From Acetobacteraceae bacterium UBA6159 (GTDB taxonomy: Bacteria > Pseudomonadota > Alphaproteobacteria > Acetobacterales > Acetobacteraceae): a stretch of 5,021 nt of DNA. The DNA lies in contig DIUL01000011.1 of the NCBI GenBank assembly GCA_002422345.1, positions 1 to 5,021 of the forward strand, in the 5' to 3' direction. Position 1 is the stretch's first letter; each line of letters begins with the position of its first letter. The notes beneath the pieces were generated by a model. It was not told the origin of the DNA. It saw nothing but the letters and a program-made list of their open reading frames with translations, and searched no databases. Below are positions 1 through 5,021 of the stretch, in pieces. The position numbers and the translations under genes were made by a program.

Positions 1-159
1 TTTGAGATGCGCCTTCCTCGCTGCCACTTGGTGGGCGCGTCGCCAGCACGACCAAGCGATCACGAAACCCGGGGCGATACGCTGCTGCGCCAGACGCTGC
101 GTGATGCGGCAGATCTTCTGAACCGACCAGGGTATCAGTTCGGTTGGCCTGCTTGCGGA
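1..159 (-). pseudogene. Transposase C-terminal fragment (IS701/IS4-like), runs off the left edge
   Basis: On the minus strand the frame is open from 159 to the left edge, with an in-frame stop just upstream at 160-162, and it has no credible start, so this is a 5'-truncated gene whose true end lies outside the window. The 53 visible residues include PWSVQKICRITQRLAQQ and then the motif WSCWRRAHQVAARKAH. A W-S-x-W-R-R-x-H-Q motif near the C-terminus is something I associate with IS701/IS4-like DDE transposases; that assignment is from memory and is uncertain. The catalytic core is not in view. The upstream side is cut off close to position 160-173, where an IS256-type terminus begins, which suggests the fragment was truncated by insertion or recombination there. 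It could also be another transposase family sharing a basic tail. Confidence 0.4.
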
Positions 160-173
160 TCACCGCGAGCGTG

Positions 174-213
174 GGTTGTATCCCACCGAGTGGTGTAGGA
201 ACGCCGCCGGGGC
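174..213 (+). repeat. Solo 40-bp terminus of the IS256-family element
   Basis: Bases 173-213 match 2807-2847 at 39 of 41 positions (differences at 180/2814 and 190/2824). The second copy is the left end of the IS256-family element that interrupts the IS110 gene, so this copy is best read as an orphan end of a related element. It begins with the same GGTTGT..TCCCACCGA sequence and stops abruptly at 213, where IS66 coding sequence takes over in the middle of a codon series. No transposase follows it, so almost the whole element has been deleted. A small open frame on the minus strand across this stretch is not a gene. Confidence 0.65.
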
Positions 214-336
214 CTGCTCCAGACGGCGAAGTTGAATGACGTCGATCCGCTGGCCTGGTTGACCGACGTGCTGGAAAGGATCGTCTCGGGGCAAACCAGA
301 CGCAATCAACTTCACAGGCTGTTGCCCTGGAACTGG
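214..336 (+). pseudogene. IS66-family transposase (TnpC) C-terminal remnant
   Basis: Reading on the plus strand from 214 gives about 41 residues ending in a clear IS66 TnpC signature: LLQTAKLNDVDPLAWL, then TDVLERI, then LLPWNW at 319-336. In IS66 transposases the ETAKLNG.DP..WL helix and the closing LLPWNW motif form the extreme C-terminus of a protein of roughly 500 residues. More than 90 percent of the gene, including the DDE core, is missing. The 5' side is replaced at 213/214 by the IS256-type terminus. No stop codon follows LLPWNW inside the IS66 sequence; the frame reads through the element end into the opposite strand of the ISAs1 gene and stops at 505-507. It is a dead fragment. Confidence 0.8.
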
Positions 337-407
337 GCGGTGGAAAAAGCCCACAGTGTCAATTCAGCATCACCCCGCGAAAGCCGCGGCTCACACGCGA
401 CGCTTAC
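214..407 (+). mobile_element. IS66-family right-end remnant with terminal inverted repeat
   Basis: This is the surviving right end of an IS66-family element. After the TnpC C-terminus there are about 70 non-coding bases ending in CGACGCTTAC at 398-407. Its reverse complement, GTAAGCGTCG, is the typical IS66-family tip (GTAAGCG...), which fixes the element boundary at 407. Directly outside is the 3' part of an ISAs1 transposase gene, so the IS66 element inserted into ISAs1. IS66 elements usually make 8-bp target duplications; the outside copy would be CGTTGAAG at 408-415, but its partner has been lost with the left end. Confidence 0.7.
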
Positions 408-1351
408 CGTTGAAGGTCACGTCGAGGACCCAGTGCAACCGGTTTTCTATCCCCCAATGTCCGCGTATCGCCGGTCCGGCCCGTTCGGCGCCGAGGATGG
501 CGGATGAGATATGGTAACGGGTTTCGGTATGCGTGGTCGCACGCCGTTGGATGTGCGCGCGAACACGCACGATGCTGGCTGCGGCGGGCAGCCGCAATTC
601 GCCTGGAAACCGGCGATCCCCCGACAACCAGTCCACTTCGCGGATCACCGCGATCTCGCGCCGCTCAATCCGGCCGTGGCCCTTGTCGTATTCGGTGAAC
701 CGATCAACCGATCCCGCTGGCGCATCATTGAAGCAGGCCTCGATATCCGCGCGCAAGCGGGGTTGGTTCGCCTTCACCGCGAGCAGATAGTCGGCCCCGG
801 CCTGCCGGATTGCGGTAGCGATGGTCCCATTGGTGGCGATGGCATCGATCGACACCAGCGCGCCGCGCAGCCTGTCGCCCTCGGCCAGCCGTGCCAATAG
901 GACCGGGATTGCGGTCAATTCGTTGGACTTATCCGCCACCACCTCCTGGCCGAGCACCAGCCGCGACGTGGTGGCGAACGCCGATACGAGATACGGTGGT
1001 GGGTCTCCGATTGCACGATCGTGGCTGCGCCGGCCGGTCTTGCCATCAATGGCAATGACGTCCGGACGCTCCGGCCAGGTATCGCGCACCCAACTGGTGA
1101 ACGCCGCCTGGACCGAGGCCTGATCGATCCGGTTCATCAGGATCGTGAGCCAGCGTCCTCCGGGTACGCCGTGCGTGTACGGAGCATGGCGCTGAAGGAA
1201 ATCGAGATGCGCTTCGCCCCAGGCAGGTAGAACCTCGGCGAGCGTATGCATGATCTGACGCACATCACGGGGGGTTTTCGATCGTGGAGAAATGCTCCAG
1301 CAGGATTGATAGGCGAGACTTTCCAGCAAACGCAGTCATCGAGGCCGACAT
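408..1351 (-). pseudogene. ISAs1-family transposase, frameshifted and 3'-truncated
   Basis: This is a DDE transposase of the ISAs1 family. The best start is the ATG at 1351, with GGAG nine bases upstream; it begins MSASMTAFAGKSRLSILLEH. The frame is then broken at a run of six C on the minus strand (1269-1274): one base too many puts a TGA in frame, while the other frame continues as PRDVRQIMHTLAEVL. Compared from memory with relatives, about 18-20 residues between LAEVL and WGEAHLDFL appear to be deleted. The core is otherwise well kept. The likely catalytic triad is D in AIDGKT (about 1047), D in VSIDAIATN (about 846) and E in HWGIENRLHWVLDVTF (about 447). Beyond VTFN the gene is cut at 408 by the IS66 end, losing an estimated 50-60 residues. 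It is inactive. Confidence 0.85.
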
Positions 1352-1456
1352 GGCAGGTGGCTCCAGAACCAAGCTTGCCACAGCGAATCAACCAAGAGCC
1401 GCGTTGTCTACCGCCGGTAACATGAGTTCATGGCCCTGGGCTGACGATGAAGCGAC
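1352..1456. other. Leader of the ISAs1 element and its probable outer end
   Basis: There is no gene here. The stretch is the 5' leader of the ISAs1 transposase (minus strand) and should contain that element's end. A perfect inverted repeat with a two-base centre, CATGAGTTCATG, lies at 1421-1432 and is followed by GGCCCTGGGC. I suspect the ISAs1 end lies at about 1433-1442 because sequence further right belongs to the tRNA promoter. The partner end was lost with the truncation at 408, so the boundary cannot be proven here. Confidence 0.35.
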
Positions 1457-1485
1457 TTGCTCTGTGTCGGAGGTCCCGCTATACG
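1457..1485 (+). promoter_or_regulatory. Sigma70-like promoter of the tRNA-Pro gene
   Basis: A TTGCTC -35 box (1457-1462) and a TATACG -10 box (1480-1485) are separated by exactly 17 bases. The -10 box ends 13 bases before the mature tRNA 5' end, giving a short leader of the expected size. Strand, spacing and position all fit a housekeeping promoter. No other gene lies downstream on this strand before the transposon remnants. Confidence 0.6.
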
Positions 1486-1498
1486 ACAACACGTCGGC

Positions 1499-1575
1499 CG
1501 GAGTGTAGCTCAGCCTGGTAGAGCACTGTGTTCGGGACGCAGGGGCCGGAGGTTCGAATCCTCTCACTCCGACCA
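1499..1575 (+). tRNA. tRNA-Pro, anticodon CGG (reads CCG)
   Basis: This is a complete 77-base tRNA with encoded CCA. The acceptor stem CGGAGTG (1499-1505) pairs perfectly with CACTCCG (1565-1571), followed by discriminator A (1572) and CCA (1573-1575). The D arm is GCTC (1508-1511) with GAGC (1521-1524). The anticodon stem CTGTG/CGCAG (1526-1530/1538-1542) contains one U-G pair and closes the loop TTCGGGA, with anticodon CGG at 1533-1535. The T arm GGAGG-TTCGAAT-CCTCT spans 1548-1564. The C1 start and the CGGG anticodon loop match proline tRNAs such as E. coli proK. It is intact and is the only ordinary chromosomal gene in the window. No clear terminator with a T run follows it. Confidence 0.96.
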
Positions 1576-2040
1576 GCGCTTGGCGATGAACTAAGTGCTC
1601 ATCCCCAGGGCAACTAGTCTCGAGCCGGAATTATACTATTGCGATGTTTGGACGGCCCCCGTGATTAAAGTAGGTGGCACGAACATGCGACGATGGCATG
1701 CGCTGATGTCTGGATATCTCTGTCTTGTGGCACGCGGATTATTCTGCCGCTTGCTTGCCGGACCCGTGTTTTCCTGTTCGGCTGGAGCGCCGTTTTCCTG
1801 CCCCTGCCTGAGACCACGCTGGCTGGTTGGTTGGCTCCGGTCAAGGAGTGCCTCGCCCGTTCGCGAGGCCACCGCGCCCTTGCGCGGCGCGGAGCGTCCT
1901 TGAGGGCGGCCAGCCAACGCGCCACACTTGGGAACGCCGGACGACCCAGCCCTGAATTCGCGTGATGGTCCATCATTGATCTGCGAGGCTTCGTGATCGT
2001 CTTGCTTGATCCTGCGGAGTTCAAGCGGATAGGCCGGGAT
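1576..2040. other. Stretch without a credible protein gene
   Basis: Open frames exist on both strands (the longest are about 100 residues on plus and 165 on minus), but they overlap each other and show no domain or convincing start. In this GC-rich DNA I read them as chance. The stretch contains the foldable block at 1820-1918 and a perfect odd palindrome TGATGGTCCATCA at 1963-1975. It may be part of the 3' flank of the IS110 element or old chromosomal DNA; I cannot place the border between them. Confidence 0.5.
1820..1918. repeat. Compact multi-stem inverted-repeat block (possible branched RNA or cruciform)
   Basis: Several perfect stems are nested in 99 bases. TCAAGGA (1841-1847) pairs with TCCTTGA (1897-1903) and encloses two hairpins: GCCTCGC/GCGAGGC (1850-1856/1863-1869, six-base loop) and CCGCGC/GCGCGG (1872-1877/1882-1887, four-base loop). 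Together these make a three-way junction. Two alternative outer stems are possible: TGGCTGG/CCAGCCA (1820-1826/1910-1916) or GTTGGCT/AGCCAAC (1830-1836/1912-1918). The first is flanked by ACGC on both sides (1816-1819 and 1917-1920). The stems are seen directly; whether they act as RNA, as a small mobile element or not at all is unknown. No promoter was found. Confidence 0.4.
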
Positions 2041-2239
2041 GTCGGCGGCGGTTCGAATGCGGTCATGTGTCCGGTCTGTGATGCGGCTCCTGGCCGCTGG
2101 CCCAGATGAGTTCCGCGCGCGACATCCAAACAACCGGGCGGCCTGTGACGGCCACTGGTATTAGCGGATTGCGTCGCGCTTCGGTCCGACCGATCGCCAT
2201 CTCCCGGTTGCCCTAGAACCTCCAGAATCGGCGCGCGGT
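2041..2239 (-). other. Non-coding 3' flank of the IS110 transposase gene, candidate bridge-RNA region
   Basis: Downstream of the IS110 stop codon, on the same minus strand, there is no gene. IS110-family elements keep a long non-coding end that encodes a bridge RNA pairing with target and donor DNA. In the IS1111 subgroup this lies 3' of the transposase, and the recombinase here has only a short 5' leader, which fits that layout. A 13-base palindrome TCGGTCCGACCGA lies at 2181-2193. GACGGCC at 2147-2153 is the inverse of GGCCGTC at 4404-4410, outside the other end of the gene, and could be a subterminal repeat, but seven bases may be chance. The RNA itself is an inference from the family. Confidence 0.35.
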
Positions 2240-2807
2240 TCAGGCGTTAGCGGGTTGACGCCGATACGCCTCCCCACGCGCCATCATGGCCCAGATGATC
2301 CGGGCCATCTTGTTAGCCAGAGCCACCGCGGCGAGTTTGCGCGGCTTGTGCTCCAGCAATTGCAGCAGCCAAGGCGAGGCGGATTTACCGCCTGGTTTGG
2401 CGAACCGAATGACGGATATCGCGCCCATGATCAGCAACTTGCGCAACCGTTCGTTGTCGGCCTTGCTGATCCGACCCATGCATTGCTTGCGCGGGTGGAA
2501 TGTTCCTTCGGCGTCAGGCCAAGCCAAACCGCGAAGTGTCGGGCGGAGGCGAAGTTCGCCGGCTCGACCGTCAACACAGCCGTAATGGCACCGATCGGGG
2601 CAATGCCCGGAACATCGGCCAGCAACTGGCCCATCGGAGAGGCCTGGTGCAATGCCTTCAGTTGTTCGCCCAGTGCATCGATGCGCTGGTCCAACGCCGC
2701 GATAGGCGCACCCATGTCCGCGAACATCGCCTGTGCGGCGGAGGGAATGGCCTCGTCGTCGGCCAGTGTCTTCAGCAACGCTGCCGCCTGCACGGTGCCC
2801 TTCGCCG
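2240..2807 (-). pseudogene. IS110/IS1111 transposase, C-terminal part
   Basis: This is the C-terminal portion of the RuvC-like DEDD transposase whose N-terminus lies at 3893-4348. It begins AKGTVQAAALLKTLADDEAIP, continues through a helical region (IAALDQRIDALGEQLKALHQ) and enters the Transposase_20 domain, ADVPGIAPIGAITAVLTVEP, FASARHFAVWLGLTPKEHST. A single missing base at about 2489-2492 shifts the frame; the next frame continues GRISKADNERLRKLLIMGAI and ends with ALANKMARIIWAMMARGEAY and RRQPANA, stopping at 2240-2242. That tail is typical of IS1111-type proteins. Without the insertion and with two one-base repairs the gene is 1017 bases, or 338 codons plus stop, the usual length for the family. 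It is inactive as it stands. Confidence 0.88.
2799..2807 (+). repeat. Target site duplication, left copy
   Basis: CCTTCGCCG here is repeated exactly at 3893-3901 on the far side of the IS256-family element. Original IS110 sequence contains it once, inside codons for AAKG. IS256 elements generate 8-9 bp duplications; the true size here is 8 (2800-2807) or 9, because the neighbouring C is ambiguous. Confidence 0.8.
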
Positions 2808-3893
2808 GGTTGTGTCCCACCGATTGGTGTAGGAACGCCGCCGGGGCGTGCGTAGCGTAGGCCGCAGGCCGAAGCGGAGCATGCCCCGGCGGCGTGCGGT
2901 CGTTTCGCGGTCCCGGGTAGGGTTTGGTCACCACACCGACACCCGAACCAAGGATCACCGCGATGACCACCGAGACCATGGACCTTCAATGCCTGCTGGA
3001 AAAGAGCACGGATCCCGACTTCCTGTGCCAAATGATCGGCTTCACCACCCACCGCCTGCTGGAGGTTGAGGGACTGACCGAGGCCGGTCCAGGCGCGCGC
3101 AGCCCAGACCGGATCAACCAGCGCAATGGCTATCGCGACCGTGACTGGGAAACACGCGCCGGGACGGTCGAACTTCGTGTCCCCAAGCTGCGCATGGGCA
3201 GCGACTTTCCTGCCATCCTAGAACCCCGCCACATGGCGGAGAGGGCTCTCACCGCGGTGATCCAGGAAGCCCATGTCCAGGGCGTCTCCACCCGCTCCGT
3301 CGAAGACCTGGTTCAGGCCATGGGGATGACCGGGATCTCCAAGAGCCAAGTATCCCGCCTGTGTGCCGAGATCGACGAGAAAGTGCATCCCTTCCTCGAC
3401 CGACCCCTGGAAGGCGACTGGCCCTATGTCTGGGTCGATGCCACCTACGTGAAGGTCCGCCAGGGCGGACGGATCGTCTCGGTCGCGGTCACCATTGCCA
3501 TCGGCGTCAACGATGACGGCAGACGCGAGGTCCTGGGCATGGCCATCGGCTGCTCGGAAGCCGAGACCTTCTGGGCCGACTTCCTGCGCAAGCTGACCCG
3601 GCGCGGCCTGCGCGGCGTCAAGCTGATCATCTCCGATGCACATGAGGGGCTGAAAGCCGCCATCGCCCGCGTGCTGCATGCCACCTGGCAGCGCTGCCGC
3701 GTGCACTGCATGCGCAACCTGCTAGCCCATGCCGGGCGCAGCGGCCGCAAGCTTGCCGCTGCCTTCATCGGCACCATCTTCGCCCAGGAAGACAAGGCCG
3801 CCGCCATGGCCCAATGGCGCAAGGTCACTGACCAGATGCGCCCCAGTGTGCCGAAACTGGCCGCCTTCATGGACAACGCATCGGGACACGATC
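2808..3893 (+). mobile_element. IS256-family element, internally deleted, inserted in IS110
   Basis: The element lies between the direct repeats and is about 1085 bases long, shorter than the roughly 1300 or more usual for the family. Its left tip GGTTGTGTCCC and the inverted right tip GATCGTGTCCC agree at 9 of 11 positions, after which the ends diverge. It carries one transposase gene on the plus strand, lacking the 3' part. Because both tips and the duplication are present, the missing 3' coding part was lost by an internal deletion, either before or after the insertion. The left 40 bases recur at 174-213. The right boundary is 3892 or 3893 depending on duplication length. Confidence 0.75.
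2836..2894 (+). promoter_or_regulatory. Long hairpin in the IS256 leader, upstream of the transposase
   Basis: The arm at 2836-2851 (CGCCGCCGGGGCGTGC) pairs with 2879-2894 (GCATGCCCCGGCGGCG) over 16 positions with one G-T wobble, leaving a 27-base loop that contains GGCCGCAGGCC. It sits 70 bases before the transposase start. Stem-loops near IS ends often block translation or transcription entering from outside; that role is inferred here. The stem itself is plain in the sequence. Confidence 0.55.
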
Positions 3894-3943
3894 CTTCGCC
3901 GCCATCACGCCGAATTCCGCCGCGTGCCCGCGCAGGGCATTGA
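2963..3943 (+). pseudogene. IS256-family (mutator-type) transposase, C-terminally truncated
   Basis: The ATG at 2963 is chosen because AAGGA lies nine bases upstream and the family-like N-terminus MTTETMDLQCLLEKS starts there. The 326-residue frame contains the expected N-terminal region (RNGYRDRDWETRAGTVELRV), the helical ALTAVIQEAHVQGVSTRSVE segment and ISKSQVSRL. The first two catalytic aspartates are present: D159 in WVDATYVKV and D225 in ISDAHEGL. They are followed by the conserved WQRCRVHCMRNLL. Similarity ends at about residue 304 (AFMDN). The segment with the third catalytic residue, normally in NPLERLN..IKRR some 35 residues later, is absent, and the last 16 codons read through the element end into the reverse of IS110. 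Family proteins are about 400 residues, so about 90 are missing. It is almost certainly inactive. Confidence 0.9.
3893..3901 (+). repeat. Target site duplication, right copy
   Basis: CCTTCGCCG is identical to 2799-2807. To its right the IS110 reading frame resumes on the minus strand (EFGVMAAK). Removing the element plus one copy of the repeat joins AAK directly to GTVQAAALL in frame. Confidence 0.8.
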
Positions 3944-4348
3944 TCGCCTGGTCTGCTGCTTCACCAGCATCTCGCGGTGTTTGAGAATGATGGCGGCCGA
4001 CTGTTGCTCGACGCTTTTGACCGCGACCGAGCGCATGGTCGGGCGCGACGCCGCCTCGCTGATCGCTTCGGCGTCGTTGCGGTCGTTCTTGGCGCGCTTG
4101 ACGAATGGCTTGACATATTGCGCCGAGATCAAGCGCACTCGGTGACCCAGGCGCGTCGACACCCGGCCCCAGTGATGCGAGCCGCCACAAGCTTCCTGCA
4201 CGACCTCGGTCGGTTCCTGTTTGGCGAAGAAGGCTTCCACCTGCCCGCAACGGAGGTCATGACGCAAAACAGGGTGGTCCCGTTCGTCCACCCCGTGCAA
4301 GGTGAAGACGTGCTTGGACGTGTCGATCGCTATACGCTTATACTTCAT
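3893..4348 (-). pseudogene. IS110/IS1111 transposase, N-terminal catalytic part
   Basis: The start is ATG at 4348, with AAGGA eight bases upstream. The sequence MKYKRIAIDTSKHVFTLHGV opens the RuvC-like DEDD domain. The four acidic residues are visible: D9 in IAIDTS, E52 in VVQEACGGSHHWG, and D89 and D92 in KNDRNDAEAI. The domain continues to ILKHREMLVKQQT (residue 133). There one base is missing, at about 3950-3953; the original was probably ACCCAG rather than ACCAG. The displaced frame reads QAINALRGHAAEFGVMAAK up to the IS256 insertion, while the unrepaired frame stops at 3905-3907. The gene continues on the other side at 2807. The upstream frame is open into the IS630 fragment without a stop. 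Confidence 0.88.
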
Positions 4349-4435
4349 TGGGACGGTCCTTGGTTGGCGGTCGACAACCCAACTGTGCCACGCGATGCCG
4401 TGGGGCCGTCCACCCCAACAAACGGTGTGACCACT
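4349..4435 (-). other. Junction between the IS630 fragment and the IS110 gene (IS110 leader)
   Basis: These 87 bases no longer resemble IS630 protein and lie upstream of the IS110 start, so they hold the IS110 leader and probably that element's end. They are translated without a stop (SGHTVCWGGRPHGIAWHSWV) only because the two genes happen to share a frame. GGCCGTC at 4404-4410 is the inverse of GACGGCC at 2147-2153, a weak candidate subterminal repeat. I see no confident promoter. Confidence 0.45.
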
Positions 4436-5021
4436 GACCGTTGCCCAGTCCCTGGCCCCGATCGACCGAATACGCTCTGGCTCCCCCATGAACCAGTTCC
4501 AGGCGCTGGCGCATGCCTCGACGATAGCATCGTAATCTTCCCACACCCTGAACGAGAGCCGGTTGGCGCGCAGGTACTCCCAGACATTCTCCATCGAGTT
4601 GAGCTCGGGCGAATAGGCCGGCAGAGGGATCAGCAGGAGATTGCCAGGCACGCGCAACGCTCCACCGGCCTTGTGCCAGCCAGCGCCGTCGCAAATCACG
4701 GCGGCCATGGCGCCGGGGGCCACCTGGGTGCTGATCTCTGCCAGATGGAGGTTCATGCACTCGGTGTTCACCGCCGGCGTGATCACCGCGGCACCGACCG
4801 CGCGGGCCGGGCAGATCGCACCGAAGAGATAGGCGGTGTCATGACGATTGTCCCGCACCATGACCGGACAGGAGCCCTTCTTGGCCCAGATATAGCTCAA
4901 CGACCCCTTCTGCCCGACGCGGGCTTCATCCTGGAACCATATCTCAACAGGCACGCCGGACCAGGTTGTCAGCAACAAATCCTTCAGGCTGGAAGGGAAG
5001 TTCCTAAGAAACACCCGTCTG
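4436..5021 (-). pseudogene. IS630-family transposase, DDE catalytic domain, truncated at the C-terminus
   Basis: On the minus strand the frame is open from the right window edge. The N-terminal helix-turn-helix part lies outside, or on a separate frame as in some IS630 relatives. The visible part holds the full DDE_3-type domain: D in VEIWFQDEARVGQKG (about 4930), D in AAVICDGAGWHKAGG (about 4690) and E in LPAYSPELNSMENVWEYLR (about 4591). It ends with the family-like PERIRSIGARDWATV at about 4436. After that the protein lacks its own stop and runs on into the IS110 leader and transposase, giving one open frame down to 3905. All three catalytic residues remain, but the element's right end is gone, so the IS itself is not mobile. 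IS630 elements target TA, and I see no clean TA border here. Confidence 0.85.

Larger units (their letters stand above)
2041..4435 (-). mobile_element. IS110/IS1111-type element, interrupted by an IS256-family insertion
   Basis: The element consists of the split transposase gene (4348-3893 and 2807-2240, minus strand), a short leader next to the IS630 fragment and a 3' flank. The insert at 2808-3893 splits it. Both outer borders are approximate, because IS110 elements lack conventional terminal inverted repeats and usually make no target duplication. The sequence at the right side changes from IS630 coding to IS110 leader somewhere between about 4349 and 4435. Confidence 0.5.

Noticed and set aside
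160..354. Small minus-strand open frame sharing APAAFLH.SVG.NP with the minus-strand reading of 2807-2847
   Set aside because: The shared peptide is only the translation of the duplicated IS256 terminus. The rest is the reverse of the IS66 tnpC end.
504..900. Several plus-strand frames opposite the ISAs1 gene
   Set aside because: They are shadows of the well-supported minus-strand transposase.
1614..1627. Adjacent ACTAGT and CTCGAG sites suggesting a cloning junction
   Set aside because: Two six-base sites close together can occur by chance, and no vector-like sequence is next to them.
1595..1903. Open frame of 102 residues on plus after the tRNA
   Set aside because: It overlaps other frames and the inverted-repeat block, has no recognisable domain, a composition typical of GC-rich chance frames and no clear ribosome binding site.
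2047..2058. GGTTCGAAT resembling a tRNA T-loop, as if part of a duplicated tRNA end (attachment site)
   Set aside because: Only nine bases match 1551-1559, flanking bases do not pair as a T stem, and no integrase is present.
1636..2133. Open frames of 154 and 165 residues on minus
   Set aside because: Two overlapping frames of similar length with Arg/Ala/Pro-rich low-complexity sequence. Neither shows a domain, and the stretch looks like the non-coding flank of IS110.
1..5021. CRISPR array, toxin-antitoxin, defence or cargo gene
   Set aside because: No regularly spaced repeats and no non-transposase protein with recognisable domains were found on either strand.

Overview
The window is a graveyard of insertion sequences (IS) around one intact chromosomal gene, a tRNA-Pro(CGG). 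High GC, a tRNA with encoded CCA, and transposase types common in Alphaproteobacteria (IS110/IS1111, ISAs1, IS66, IS256 and IS630) suggest an alphaproteobacterium, possibly of a Rhodospirillales or Rhizobiales type. This is inferred from family resemblance only. There is no metabolic, defence or plasmid gene that I can support, and no CRISPR array.

Layout, left to right. Bases 1-159 (minus) hold the C-terminal part of a transposase that runs off the left edge. Bases 174-213 are a 40-bp terminus of the same IS256-type element found complete-ended at 2808. Bases 214-407 are the right end of an IS66 element: the last codons of tnpC plus the terminal repeat. This IS66 end sits inside the 3' part of an ISAs1-family transposase gene (408-1351, minus), which also has a frameshift and an apparent internal deletion. 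The tRNA-Pro gene follows at 1499-1575 with its own sigma70-like promoter.

Bases 1576-2239 have no credible protein gene. They contain a strongly foldable block at 1820-1918 and, next to the IS110 gene, a stretch that is probably the non-coding 3' part of that element. Bases 2240-4348 (minus) are an IS110/IS1111-type transposase gene split in two by an IS256-family element (2808-3893, plus). The split point carries an 8-9 bp duplication. Removing the insert and repairing two single-base deletions restores a 338-codon gene. The inserted IS256 element is itself defective: its transposase ends before the third catalytic residue although both element ends and the duplication are present. From 4436 to the right edge (minus) is the catalytic domain of an IS630-family transposase, truncated at its C-terminus and joined in frame to the start of the IS110 gene.

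The genes do not form a pathway. The order of events can be partly read: ISAs1 preceded IS66, which preceded the IS256 terminus at 174-213, and IS110 preceded IS256 at 2808. No transposase visible here is complete and intact, so any movement would need enzymes from elsewhere in the genome.
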